From the NCBI GenBank assembly GCA_963757115.1, contig CAVWQV010000006.1, positions 496,001-560,000 on the forward strand: DNA of 64,000 nt. Direction: 5' to 3'. The number at the start of each line of letters is the position of its first letter. The stretch's first letter is position 1. This stretch comes from CAVWQV01 sp963757115. GTDB lineage: Bacteria > Pseudomonadota > Alphaproteobacteria > Acetobacterales > Acetobacteraceae. The position numbers and the translations under genes were made by a program. This document shows, piece by piece, positions 46,498 to 55,128 of the stretch. The notes beneath the pieces were generated by a model. It saw nothing but the letters and a program-made list of their open reading frames with translations. It had not been told where the DNA came from and did not search any database.

Positions 46498-47202
46498 ATG
46501 GTCGATCCGGCGCAGGTGAGACAGGAGGTGAAGATTTGCATGTTCGACCAGTATGGCACCGTGGTCGACATGCAGACCGGGCTGTGGGAAGTCGCGGTCG
46601 ACTTCCTCAAGGCCAAGCGTTGGACCGGCAACGCATACAGCTTCGTCACCTGGTGGCGCAGGACGCATTTCGAGAACTCGATGATCGACGCGCTGCTCGG
46701 CAAGCAGCACACCTCCTACCGCGCTATCGGAGAGCTTTCCGTCCGCCAGGTGATGGAGCGGGCCGGCATTCCGCACACGGAGGAGGACGTCCGCTTTCTC
46801 GTCTCCTGCATCGAACGGCTGAAGCCTTTTCCCGAAGTGCCCGCGGCACTCGATCGGCTGCGCGCGCGCTATTCGCTCGTGGTGCTGTCGAACGGCGATC
46901 CCGACATGCTGCAGGCGGCACTGCCGCATCACGGCATCGCGTTCGATCGGCTGATCTCGGCAGCCGAGGGCAACGCCTTCAAGCCGCACGCTGCGACCTA
47001 CGCTCGCGCCGCCGCGATCTGCGGTGTCGCTCCCGGGCAGGTGTTGTTCGTCGCCAATCACGAGTTCGACTGCGTAGGAGCCAAGGCGGCCGGGATGCGG
47101 GCTGCGTTCATCGACCGTCGCCAGCGCCCGTTCGCGCGCTGGCCGTATCAGCCCGATCTCGTCGTGCCGAGCATGGCCGCGCTGGCCGACATGATCGGCT
47201 GA
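46498..47202 (+). CDS. HAD-superfamily haloacid dehalogenase-like hydrolase
   Basis: 234 residues of the type II 2-haloacid dehalogenase group. Motif I MFDQYGTVVD (nucleophile Asp), motif II LSNGD, motif III lysine in AFKPHAATY and motif IV-like VANHEFDCVGAKAAGMRAAFIDR. Family members hydrolyse 2-haloalkanoic acids by an Asp-ester mechanism, but many relatives have other substrates. The start at 46498 follows a GGGAGG-containing region. It is convergent with the flavin reductase (stops adjacent). Confidence 0.85.
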   Translation: MVDPAQVRQEVKICMFDQYGTVVDMQTGLWEVAVDFLKAKRWTGNAYSFVTWWRRTHFENSMIDALLGKQHTSYRAIGELSVRQVMERAGIPHTEEDVRFLVSCIERLKPFPEVPAALDRLRARYSLVVLSNGDPDMLQAALPHHGIAFDRLISAAEGNAFKPHAATYARAAAICGVAPGQVLFVANHEFDCVGAKAAGMRAAFIDRRQRPFARWPYQPDLVVPSMAALADMIG

Positions 47203-47844
47203 CTACTCCGCGGCCTTGCGTCCGAACCAGTCCTCGACCTCGATACGCGGCAGCTCGAAGCGATCGGTGGTGCGAGCGTACCAGCCCCGACCGTGCATGC
47301 GGCCGATCAGGTCGAGCTTCGGCGTATCGACGTAGCAGCGCTCGACGTCCAGCACGCAATCGTCGCGGATGTGCATGGCGACGATGCGGCCCATGACCAC
47401 GGCGCGGTCCACGCCCACTTCCACGATCACCAGCCGCTCGCATTCCATCGAAACGGGGCTTTCAGCGATGCGAGGCGCTCGTACCCGGGTCGATGGCAGC
47501 GGCGTCAGCCCGGCTTCCTTGAACTCGTCCACCTCGGGGCCGAAGTCGATTGCGGTGATGTTCATCGCTTCTGCGCGCGCCTGGTCCACGAGGTTGACCA
47601 CGAAGTCCCCAGTGCGGCGAATAATGTTGCCGGTGTCCTTGGCGTCCCCCGGCGCGCGGCCGCCGATGCCGAAGCAGATGATCGGCGGCTGACCGGACAT
47701 CGCGTTGAAGAACGAGAACGGCGCGGCGTTGACGGTGCCGTCGAGATCGCGGGTCGAAACCCAGGCGATCGGACGCGGCACCACGGTCGACACCAAAAGC
47801 TTGTACGCGTTGATCGCGCTCAACTGGTCCATCTCGAACAGCAT
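47203..47844 (-). CDS. Flavin reductase-like FMN-binding protein
   Basis: 213 residues of the flavin-reductase/FMN-binding split barrel: YKLLVSTVVPRPIAWVSTRDLDGTVNAAPFSFFNAMSGQPP is the classic N-terminal signature (RPIAWVST, N-A-APFS-F). DTGNIIRRTGDFVVNLVDQA follows. Such proteins reduce flavin for two-component monooxygenases or act directly. The ATG at 47844 is supported by homology; the frame upstream is open to 47997 without similarity. Several monooxygenases lie within 15 kb, but a link is only a guess. Confidence 0.88.
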   Translation of the reverse strand: MLFEMDQLSAINAYKLLVSTVVPRPIAWVSTRDLDGTVNAAPFSFFNAMSGQPPIICFGIGGRAPGDAKDTGNIIRRTGDFVVNLVDQARAEAMNITAIDFGPEVDEFKEAGLTPLPSTRVRAPRIAESPVSMECERLVIVEVGVDRAVVMGRIVAMHIRDDCVLDVERCYVDTPKLDLIGRMHGRGWYARTTDRFELPRIEVEDWFGRKAAE

Positions 47845-48161
47845 CGCCAACCTCGCTCTGTTGCGATGCAACGTGACGACCCGGGCCGCCCCTGTCCAGA
47901 TCGGCCTGCTCGGCGCAGAACACAGGATTAGCAGGCTCCTCGTCGGCGCCGGACTTGAGCGCGCTCTGCTGTTCGCCTGGGCCGCCACGCTCCGCACCGT
48001 ACGGCAAGCCGAGGCGGTGTTCGCTTCTGCAACGACGCTGACGCGCCCGTCCGACGCGCTGCGCGAGGGAGTGCCTCGTTTCTAACCGCCGTGCGCGAGG
48101 CATCCTACTCCAACCATCGTTTCCGGGCAGGCTGGCCCCGGGCTGATGTCGATGGCTCATC
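47845..48161. other. Intergenic stretch without recognised features
   Basis: The short frames here are continuations or shadows of the flavin reductase gene. I see no RNA, repeat or clear terminator before the glycine-rich gene's stop codon. Confidence 0.4.
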
Positions 48162-48893
48162 CTAGTGGTGGCCACCCCCGCCATGATAACCGCCATACCC
48201 GCCGTGATAACCGCCATACCCGCCGTGATAGCCATAGTACCCGCCGTGCCAACCGCCGTAGTAACCACCACGCCAGCCGCCCCAGCCACGGCCCCAACCC
48301 CAACCGCCCCAGCCGCCCACACCGATCGCGATCCCGGGGCCGTAGTAACCGCCGTAGTAACCGGGATAGCCGTATCCGTATCCGTATCCGTAGGGGTAAC
48401 CGTAGCCGTAACCGTAGCCGCCATAGCCTGCGTAGCCGACCGGCGAGGACTGGACCGTGTTGCCGTGCGCGACCATGCATTGCGTGTAGCCGATATCGTA
48501 GCCGTTCTGGATCGACCCGGCCGACGCGTAGGCGTTGTTGGCGCCGGCCGCCGACCCGACCAGGAGTCCGCTTCCTGCGCCGATCGCCGCTCCCGCGCCG
48601 GGATTGCCGGCTGCTGCGCCGATCGCGGCGCCGGCCGCCGCCCCGACCACAGTGCCAATTGCGGCACTGCCGACCGCGCTCTGCGTCGCCGCCTTGGACG
48701 GGTCGGCGTACCCGTTCCGCGCCGCCGCATACTGGCGGCACGTCAGGTCGTCGTGCTCGAACGCCGCGAGATCCTTTCCCTGCCCGGGAAGCGCCATCAC
48801 CGAGGGCCCCGACGGTGGCGCGACGGCGCACGCGCCAAGGGCCAGCGCCGCGCCAAGCGGCAGCAGCGGGCGGACTGTGATTGTCGGCGACAT
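48162..48893 (-). CDS. Glycine-zipper lipoprotein with Gly/Tyr/His-rich repeat tail
   Basis: 243 residues. The signal ends in a lipobox (ALALGAC; acylated Cys about 22). A central glycine zipper (IGTVVGAAAGAAIGAAAG, then GAAIGAGSGLLVGSAAG) resembles YMGG/OmpA-like membrane-interacting zippers. The last ~90 residues are low complexity: GYGYGYGYPYGYG, then W/G stretches (GGWGGWGWGRGWGG), ending in repeated GYHGGYG units and HH. At DNA level the tail has 21-base tandem repeats around 48176-48240. An outer-membrane-associated lipoprotein is likely; function unknown. Confidence 0.75.
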   Translation of the reverse strand: MSPTITVRPLLPLGAALALGACAVAPPSGPSVMALPGQGKDLAAFEHDDLTCRQYAAARNGYADPSKAATQSAVGSAAIGTVVGAAAGAAIGAAAGNPGAGAAIGAGSGLLVGSAAGANNAYASAGSIQNGYDIGYTQCMVAHGNTVQSSPVGYAGYGGYGYGYGYPYGYGYGYGYPGYYGGYYGPGIAIGVGGWGGWGWGRGWGGWRGGYYGGWHGGYYGYHGGYGGYHGGYGGYHGGGGHH

Positions 48894-48978
48894 GGTGCCA
48901 CTCTCTCCGTGAAACGCTCGGCTTAACGCCGATGTTGGTGATCTATTAACGCGCCATGCTAGCGGAAAGAGGGCATCG

Positions 48979-49887
48979 ATGGTGGCTTACGAATTCGTCA
49001 CGATCGACGTGTTCGCCGAGCGGCGTTTCGGCGGCAATCCCCTCGCCGTGTTCCCGGACGCGAGCGGGTTGTCGGACGACGTGATGCAGGCGATCGCGCG
49101 CGAGTTCAACCTGTCCGAAACGACGTTCGTCCTGCCGCCGGCCGACCCGGCCCACGCGGCCCGCGTTCGCATCTTCACGCCGCGCCAGGAGCTGCCGTTC
49201 GCCGGCCATCCGACGGTCGGCACCGGTTTCGTGCTGGCCGGCCGCGACCCCGCCCGGCCCGACCGGCTGACGCTCGAGGTCGAGGCCGGCCTCGTTCCGG
49301 TCGATATGCTGCGCGGCGCCGACGGCGCGGCCGGCGGGGCGGAAATCGAAGCGCCGCGGGCGCTCGCCCTCGCGGACGCGGTGCCGACGGAGCTCGTCGC
49401 TGCCTGTGCCGGCCTGCCGACGGACGCAGTGGATACCACATCGCACACTCCGCTGGTCGCCGGGGTCGGGATCGACTTCGTTCTGGCCGAGATCGCGGAG
49501 CGGGACGCGCTTGCCTCCGCCAGCCCCGATCCCGCTGCTTTCCGCGCCGTCGTCGCGCGGATCCCGAACCTGCCGCGGCATTTCGGGCTCCATCTCTATG
49601 TCCGCGATCCGGTCGATCCCGCCCGCCTCCGCACTCGCATGTTCAGCCCGCTCGACGGCATCCCCGAGGACCCCGCGACGGGCAGCGCCAACGCGGCGCT
49701 CGCGGCCCTGCTGGTTTCGCTCGCTCCGGGCGAAGACGTGGACCTTGCCTTCGACATCGTGCAAGGCGAGGAGATGGGCCGTCCGAGCCGGTTGCTGGCG
49801 CGCGCTTCCAAATCGGCCGAGGGTGCCGTCATCGCGCGCGTCGGCGGCGGCTGCGTGCCAGTCTCGCGTGGAACGATCGAAGTCTGA
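48979..49887 (+). CDS. PhzF-family isomerase/epimerase
   Basis: 302 residues with a duplicated diaminopimelate-epimerase-like fold. The catalytic glutamate lies in FNLSETTFV (about 47), LPFAGHPTVGTGFVLA is the family's GHP motif, and the second half has GIPEDPATGSANAALAALL. PhzF proteins isomerise diverse small molecules, and its substrate here is unknown. It starts 85 bases after the divergent lipoprotein gene and lies 97 bases before the F420 operon in the same direction, so co-transcription with fgd is possible. Confidence 0.92.
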   Translation: MVAYEFVTIDVFAERRFGGNPLAVFPDASGLSDDVMQAIAREFNLSETTFVLPPADPAHAARVRIFTPRQELPFAGHPTVGTGFVLAGRDPARPDRLTLEVEAGLVPVDMLRGADGAAGGAEIEAPRALALADAVPTELVAACAGLPTDAVDTTSHTPLVAGVGIDFVLAEIAERDALASASPDPAAFRAVVARIPNLPRHFGLHLYVRDPVDPARLRTRMFSPLDGIPEDPATGSANAALAALLVSLAPGEDVDLAFDIVQGEEMGRPSRLLARASKSAEGAVIARVGGGCVPVSRGTIEV

Positions 49888-49984
49888 CAACATCGGGGAT
49901 GCTCCCGGCGATAGCTCGGGGCGCGGTTGATGAAGCCCCGCTTTCTCCCTAGCTTCCCTCCGTCCGTCGGAAGGGAGACCGCCC

Positions 49985-50989
49985 GTGCTGAAGCTCGGAT
50001 ACAAGGCGTCCGCGGAGCAGTTCGCCCCCGGGCCGCTGCTCGATTTCGCCGTGCAAGCCGAGCGGGTCGGCTTCGACAGTGTTTGGACCAGCGACCACTT
50101 CCAGCCCTGGAAGCACACGGACGGGCACGCGCCGTTTTCGATGGCGTGGCTCGGCGCGCTCGGCGCGCGCACGGAGCGCGTGGAGATGGGCACCAGCGTG
50201 CTGACGCCTACGTTCCGCTATCACCCGACCATCGTGGCGCAGGCATTCGGCACGCTGGGTGCCATGTTCCCGGGCCGGGTGGTGCTTGGCATCGGCACGG
50301 GCGAAAGCCTCAACGACGTTCCGGCCACAGGCATGGAGTGGCCCGAGTTCAAGGAGCGCTTCGCCCGGATGCGCGAGGCGGTGACGTTGATGCGGCGGCT
50401 GTGGACCGAGCAGCATGTCAGCTTCGAGGGCCAGTACTACCGGACCAAGGACGCCACCATCTACGACCGGCCGGAGCGGCCGGTGCCGATCTATGTCGCC
50501 GCCGCCGGAGCGCTGGTTGCGAAATACGCCGGTCGTCAGGCCGATGGCTTCATCTGCACCAGCGGCAAGGCGCGCGAGCTCTACACGGAAACCTTGCTGC
50601 CCAACGTCCAGGAGGGCCTCAAGGCCTCCGGGCGCGACGGGGCGGGCTACGACATGATGATCGAGGTCAAGGTCTCCTTCGATCTCGATCGCGAGCGCGC
50701 CATGGCCGACACCAAGCACTGGGGAGCGCTGGCGCTCACGCCTGAGGAGAAGATGTCGGTGCACGATCCTCGGGAGATGGAGCGACTGGCGGACGCCCTG
50801 CCGGTCGAGCGCACCGCCAAGCGCTGGATCGTCTCCACCGATCCCGAGGAACATGTAGAGAAGATCGCCTACTATCACGGGCTGGGTTTCAACCATCTCG
50901 TGTTCCACGCCCCAGGCCCGGACCAGCCGCGCTTCCTCCAGCTTTATGGCGAACGGGTCCTGCCGCTCCTGCGCAAGAAGTTCGGGTGA
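49985..50989 (+). CDS. fgd: F420-dependent glucose-6-phosphate dehydrogenase
   Basis: 334 residues, GTG start. A luciferase-like TIM barrel closely matching mycobacterial FGD1 (from memory): LKLGYKASAEQFAP, SDHFQPW, GTSVLTPTFRYHP, GTGES, EFKERFARMRE, FICTSGK and AKRWIV. Residues known to matter in the mycobacterial enzyme have counterparts here: His38 and Trp42 in SDHFQPWK, Glu107 in GTGE, and the phosphate-binding Thr192/Lys195 (TSGK), Lys256 (PEEK) and Arg280 (AKR). The reaction is glucose 6-phosphate + F420 to 6-phosphogluconolactone + F420H2. The stop overlaps cofE by GTGA. Confidence 0.92.
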   Translation: MLKLGYKASAEQFAPGPLLDFAVQAERVGFDSVWTSDHFQPWKHTDGHAPFSMAWLGALGARTERVEMGTSVLTPTFRYHPTIVAQAFGTLGAMFPGRVVLGIGTGESLNDVPATGMEWPEFKERFARMREAVTLMRRLWTEQHVSFEGQYYRTKDATIYDRPERPVPIYVAAAGALVAKYAGRQADGFICTSGKARELYTETLLPNVQEGLKASGRDGAGYDMMIEVKVSFDLDRERAMADTKHWGALALTPEEKMSVHDPREMERLADALPVERTAKRWIVSTDPEEHVEKIAYYHGLGFNHLVFHAPGPDQPRFLQLYGERVLPLLRKKFG

Positions 50990-51738
50990 GCCTCGAACTT
51001 TTCGCCGCTGCCGGCCTTCCCGTCATTCGCCCGGGCGACGACCTTGCCGCGCTGATCGCCGCCGCGCTCGAACCTCCGCTGCTCTCGGGCGATGTCGTGG
51101 TCGTCGCCCAGAAGATCGTATCCAAGGCGGAGGGCCGGTTCGTCGCGCTGGCCGACGTCTCGCCTTCGCCCGAAGCCACGCGAATCGGCGCCGAGATCGG
51201 CAAGGACCCGCGCATCGTCGACGTGATCCTGTCTGAATCGACGCGCGTCGTGCGCAGCCGCCCGAACCTCCTCATCACCGAGCACCGGCTTGGCTTCGTG
51301 ATGGCGAATGCAGGGGTCGACCACTCGAACGTCACACCGCTCGGCGAGCCCGACCGGTTACTGCTGCTCCCGCTCGACCCGGATCGGAGCGCCGAAGGGC
51401 TGCGTCATGAGCTTTCGGCGCGCTTCGGCGTCGATGTCGCCGTGGTCGTGAGCGACAGCTTCGGCCGGCCCTGGCGGCGCGGCACGGTGGGGGTCGCCAT
51501 CGGGTCGGCGGGATTGCCCGCCCTCGTCGACCTGCGCGGGAAGCCGGACATGTTCGGCCGCACCCTGGAAGTGACGGTGGTGGCACTCGCCGACGAAATT
51601 GCCGCCGCCGCGGGCCTGTTGATGGGCCAGGCCGACGAGGGGCGGCCGGTGGTGGTGGTACGGGGCCTGCGATGGACCGCGCCCGTGGTTCCGGCGAGCG
51701 AGCTGGTCCGCCCGGCCGCCGAGGATCTGTTCCGGTGA
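50986..51738 (+). CDS. cofE: Coenzyme F420:L-glutamate ligase CofE
   Basis: 250 residues; adds gamma-linked glutamates to F420-0 using GTP. Visible: GDVVVVAQKIVSKAEGRFV, EHRLGFVMANAGVDHSNV, the VSDSFGRPWRRGTVGVAIGSAG core and DLRGKPDMFGRTLEVTVVALADEIAAAAGLLMGQ. It is the CofE domain alone, lacking the ~200-residue nitroreductase-like FMN domain that follows in actinobacterial FbiB. Start and stop GTGA overlaps join it to fgd and cofD. Confidence 0.95.
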   Translation: MSLELFAAAGLPVIRPGDDLAALIAAALEPPLLSGDVVVVAQKIVSKAEGRFVALADVSPSPEATRIGAEIGKDPRIVDVILSESTRVVRSRPNLLITEHRLGFVMANAGVDHSNVTPLGEPDRLLLLPLDPDRSAEGLRHELSARFGVDVAVVVSDSFGRPWRRGTVGVAIGSAGLPALVDLRGKPDMFGRTLEVTVVALADEIAAAAGLLMGQADEGRPVVVVRGLRWTAPVVPASELVRPAAEDLFR

Positions 51739-52673
51739 GCCTGGTTGTCGCGCTCTCCGGCGGCATCGGCGGCGCCAAGCTCGCACTCGGGCTGAGCCGG
51801 GTGCTCGAGGCGGACGAACTGCTGGTGGTGGCCAACACGGGCGATGATTTCGAGCATCTCGGCCTCGCCATCTCGCCCGATATCGACACGCTACTCTATA
51901 CGCTTGCCGGGATCGCCAATCCAGAAACCGGCTGGGGGAGGGCGGGGGAAACCTGGTCGTTCATGGCCGCACTTGGTGAGCTTGGCGGCGAGACCTGGTT
52001 CCGTCTGGGCGACAAGGATCTTGCCGTTCATGTGGAGCGGACCCGGCGGCTTCGCGCGGGCGAGGCCCTGTCCGCGATCACGGACGACCTTGGCCGCCGC
52101 TTGGGCGTGCCGGCGCGCGTGCTGCCGATGTCGGATGATCCGGTGCGCACGCGGGTGCGGGCCGAGACCGGCTGGCTCGACTTCCAGGACTATTTCGTCC
52201 GCCAGCAATGCCGGCCGGTGGTGCGGGAGCTGGCGTTCGTCGGCGCCGCCGCCGCGCGACCGCACCCCGACTTCCTCGCCAGCCTGACCCGGCCCGATCT
52301 GCGCGCCGTCGTGATCTGCCCGTCCAACCCCTTCATCAGCATCGAGCCGATCTTGGCCATGCCCGGCGCGCGGGCCGCACTCTCCGCCTGTCGGGCGCCG
52401 GTGGTGGCCGTCTCTCCGATCATCGGGGGCCGCGCCGTGAAGGGGCCAACCGCGAAGATGATGGCCGAACTCGGCCTCGATGTGAGCGCCGCCACCGTGG
52501 CCGAACGATACGCGGACCTGCTCGACGGCTACGTGGCCGATCAGGCGGACGCGGACGCGCTGTTCCGCATCCGGCCGCGCGTGTTCCTGGCCGCAACCCT
52601 GATGACGACGCTCGCCGACCGCGAGGCGCTGGCGCGGACGGTGCTGCAGGCGGCGGACGAGCTTGCCGGGTGA
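51735..52673 (+). CDS. cofD: LPPG:FO 2-phospho-L-lactate transferase CofD
   Basis: 312 residues. Transfers the phospholactyl-type moiety from its guanosine derivative to FO, giving (dehydro-)F420-0. Signature segments: VVALSGGIGGAKLALGL (N-terminal), LLVVANTGDDFEHLGLAISPDIDTLLYTLAG, WFRLGDKDLAVHVERTR, ICPSNPFISIEPIL and VAVSPIIGGRAVKGPTAKMM. The start is the GTG at 51735, which overlaps the cofE stop; the in-frame ATG at 51672 lies within cofE. Confidence 0.96.
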   Translation: MSLVVALSGGIGGAKLALGLSRVLEADELLVVANTGDDFEHLGLAISPDIDTLLYTLAGIANPETGWGRAGETWSFMAALGELGGETWFRLGDKDLAVHVERTRRLRAGEALSAITDDLGRRLGVPARVLPMSDDPVRTRVRAETGWLDFQDYFVRQQCRPVVRELAFVGAAAARPHPDFLASLTRPDLRAVVICPSNPFISIEPILAMPGARAALSACRAPVVAVSPIIGGRAVKGPTAKMMAELGLDVSAATVAERYADLLDGYVADQADADALFRIRPRVFLAATLMTTLADREALARTVLQAADELAG

Positions 52674-53356
52674 GTGCTGCGGACGTCTGGGCGGTCGTTC
52701 CGATCAAGGAGGTGGGCGGCGCCAAGCAGCGCCTCGCCGGCCTGCTCACACATGAGCAGCGGCACGCGCTGGCCTTGGTCATGGCGGAAGACGTGCTCGG
52801 CGCCCTAGCCGGCGTGCGTGGCCTTGCCGGCCTGCTCGTCGTGACGCGCGATGGGGCGGCGGCGGCGCTCGCCGAACGGTTCGGCGCGCGGGTCACCACC
52901 GAGGGGGCCGGGGACGGCCATACCGGCGCCGTGATGGCCGCGACGCGGATCCTGCTTCGGGAGGGCCGGGGTGGGCTTCTGCAAGTGCCGGGCGACATCC
53001 CCCGGATCACAGCGGGCGAGGTCGAAACGGTGCTGGCCGCGCATCGCCCGGCCCCGTCCTTCACCATCGTACCTGCCCACGACGAGCGTGGCTCGAATGC
53101 GGTGCTTCTCTCGCCGCCCGATGTAGTTCCCCTCCGTTTCGGCGACGACAGCTTTTTTCCGCATCTCGCGGCGGCGCGCGCAGGCGGTATCGAGCCCACC
53201 GTCGTGCCTTTGCCTGGCATCGGCATGGATATCGACCATCCGGCCGACCTCCTGCGCTTTCTGCGCATGACCCCGCGCTTGCCGACGCGCACCTCCGCTT
53301 ACCTCGAAAGCTCCGGTCTGGCGCGGACGATGCTCGCGGAGCGGCCGACTGCATGA
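52670..53356 (+). CDS. cofC: Guanylyltransferase CofC/FbiD
   Basis: 228 residues. Activates a three-carbon phospho acid (2-phospholactate, PEP or 3-phosphoglycerate, depending on the enzyme) with GTP for CofD. Typical: WAVVPIKEVGGAKQRLAGLL, LLVVTRDGAAAALAERFGA, the LLQVPGDIPRIT metal motif, ERGSNAVLLSPPDVVPLRFG and GIGMDIDHPADLLRFL. GTG start in a GTGA overlap with cofD. The sequence alone does not tell which phospho acid is used. Confidence 0.93.
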   Translation: MSAADVWAVVPIKEVGGAKQRLAGLLTHEQRHALALVMAEDVLGALAGVRGLAGLLVVTRDGAAAALAERFGARVTTEGAGDGHTGAVMAATRILLREGRGGLLQVPGDIPRITAGEVETVLAAHRPAPSFTIVPAHDERGSNAVLLSPPDVVPLRFGDDSFFPHLAAARAGGIEPTVVPLPGIGMDIDHPADLLRFLRMTPRLPTRTSAYLESSGLARTMLAERPTA

Positions 53357-53378
53357 CATGCACGAAGGAGCCATAGCG

Positions 53379-55013
53379 GTGACTACCTCGCATCCGACGC
53401 GCACCCCTGACCCTACGGCCCTCGACTACGACGCCATCGTCATCGGCGCCGGGATATCCGGCATGTATCAGCTGTATCGGTTGCGGGAGCTGGGATTGCG
53501 CGTGCGCGTCTTGGAGGCCGGGTCGGGCGTCGGGGGCACCTGGTATTGGAACCGATATCCCGGCGCGCGCTTCGACTCCGAAAGCTACTCGTATGGCTAC
53601 TCCTTCTCGCAAGAGCTGCTGAACGAGTGGCATTGGTCCGAGCATTTCTCGCCGCAGCCCGAAACGTTGCGTTACCTGAACTATGTGGCTGACAAGTTCG
53701 ATCTGCGCCGTGACATCCAGTTTCACAGCCGCGTCACCGCCGCCCATTATCAGGACGCGACCCGGAGCTGGGACGTGATCCTGGAAGACGGCAGCCGGCA
53801 AAGCGCCCGTTTCCTTATCACTGCGATCGGCCCGCTTTCGGCGCCGACGATGCCGCGAATTGAGGGCGTCGGGACGTTCGAAGGCGAAGCCTATCATACC
53901 GCCCGATGGCCGCATGAGCCGGTGAGCTTCGCGGGCAAGCGGGTCGCGGTGATCGGCACGGGTGCGACCGGCGTGCAAACCATACAGGAAGTCGCCAAGA
54001 CGGTCGGGCACCTCACCGTGTTCCAGCGGACGCCGAACTGGTGCGCGCCGCTGCATAACGGCCCGATCGACGCCGAGGAGATGAGCAAGATCAGGGCGAA
54101 CTATCCCGAGATGTTCCGCCGCTGCCAGGAAACCTTCGCATGCTTCCTGCACACGCCCGACCCGCGTGCGACGTTCGAGGTTTCCGAGCAGGAGCGGGAG
54201 GCGTTCTGGGAAAGGCTCTACGCCGATCGCGGCTTCGGCATCTGGCAGGGCAACTTCCGTGACATCATGGTCGATCGGCGCGCGAACGCGGCGATCACAG
54301 ACTTCGTGGCGAGGAAGATCCGCGAGCGGGTCAAGGACCCGGCGGTCGCCGAGAAGCTGATCCCGAAGAATCACGGCTTCGGCACGCGCCGCGTCCCGCT
54401 CGAGACGAGGTATTACGAGGTGTACAACCAGCCCAACGTCCGGCTGGTCGACGTGAACGAAACGCCGATAGAGCGGATCACGCCCAAGGGCATCAGGACG
54501 AGCGCGGGCGAATTCGAGTTCGACATGATCATTTACGCCACCGGCTTCGACGCGATCACCGGCAGCTTCGACCGGATCGACATCCGGGGCGCGGGCGGGC
54601 TGCCGCTAAAGGAGAAATGGGCGCACGGTCCCGAGACGTATCTCGGCGTCATGGTGGAGGGTTTTCCCAACATGATGATGCTGATGGGGCCGCACACCGC
54701 ATTCGGCAACATCCCGCGCAGCATCGAATACAATGTGGACTGGGTGACGGGCCTGATCCGCTACGCGGGCCAGCATCAGCTGACGCGCCTGGAGGCGACA
54801 GCGGAGGGGGTCGCGTCCTGGACCGATCACGTCCGGGCGCTTGGGGTGGGGTTGCTGTCCAACGAGGTCGATTCCTGGATGACCGGGGTCAACAAGAACG
54901 TGGAGGGCAAGCAGACCCGCATCATCGCCCGCTACAGCGGCAGCGCCCCCGCCTACCGCGCGCGATGCGATGAAGTGGCGAGGGAAAAATACCGGGAACT
55001 AGCGCTGGCTTAG
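53379..55013 (+). CDS. Flavin-containing Baeyer-Villiger-type monooxygenase
   Basis: 544 residues from the GTG at 53379, which has GAAGGAG eight bases upstream; an in-frame ATG at 53358 is the alternative. FAD motif VIGAGISG, then GVGGTWYWNRYPGARFDSESYSYG; the BVMO fingerprint FxGxxxHTxxW is FEGEAYHTARWP, and the NADPH motif is VIGTGATGVQ. The family inserts oxygen into ketones to give esters or lactones. It follows cofC directly, but the enzyme itself uses NADPH and FAD, so a functional link to F420 is contextual only. Confidence 0.9.
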   Translation: MTTSHPTRTPDPTALDYDAIVIGAGISGMYQLYRLRELGLRVRVLEAGSGVGGTWYWNRYPGARFDSESYSYGYSFSQELLNEWHWSEHFSPQPETLRYLNYVADKFDLRRDIQFHSRVTAAHYQDATRSWDVILEDGSRQSARFLITAIGPLSAPTMPRIEGVGTFEGEAYHTARWPHEPVSFAGKRVAVIGTGATGVQTIQEVAKTVGHLTVFQRTPNWCAPLHNGPIDAEEMSKIRANYPEMFRRCQETFACFLHTPDPRATFEVSEQEREAFWERLYADRGFGIWQGNFRDIMVDRRANAAITDFVARKIRERVKDPAVAEKLIPKNHGFGTRRVPLETRYYEVYNQPNVRLVDVNETPIERITPKGIRTSAGEFEFDMIIYATGFDAITGSFDRIDIRGAGGLPLKEKWAHGPETYLGVMVEGFPNMMMLMGPHTAFGNIPRSIEYNVDWVTGLIRYAGQHQLTRLEATAEGVASWTDHVRALGVGLLSNEVDSWMTGVNKNVEGKQTRIIARYSGSAPAYRARCDEVAREKYRELALA

Positions 55014-55128
55014 GAAGGCCTCGTCAGCGACGTCCCGGTGAAGCAACTCAAATCTGATTTTAGTTCTGCTGCGGGGTCCGGGCGCCGCGGTCGTTGGTAT
55101 CCGTAGGATGCCTATGAACCCAGGCGGA

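Noticed and set aside
47203..47844. Assigning the flavin reductase as partner of the F420-region monooxygenases
   Set aside because: Those monooxygenases are single-component NAD(P)H/FAD types, and the gene is convergent with a dehalogenase 2-6 kb away; no evidence of coupling.
48176..48260. Short regularly repeated DNA resembling a small CRISPR-like array
   Set aside because: The 21-base units are contiguous, have no spacers and encode an in-frame Gly/Tyr/His repeat of a lipoprotein.
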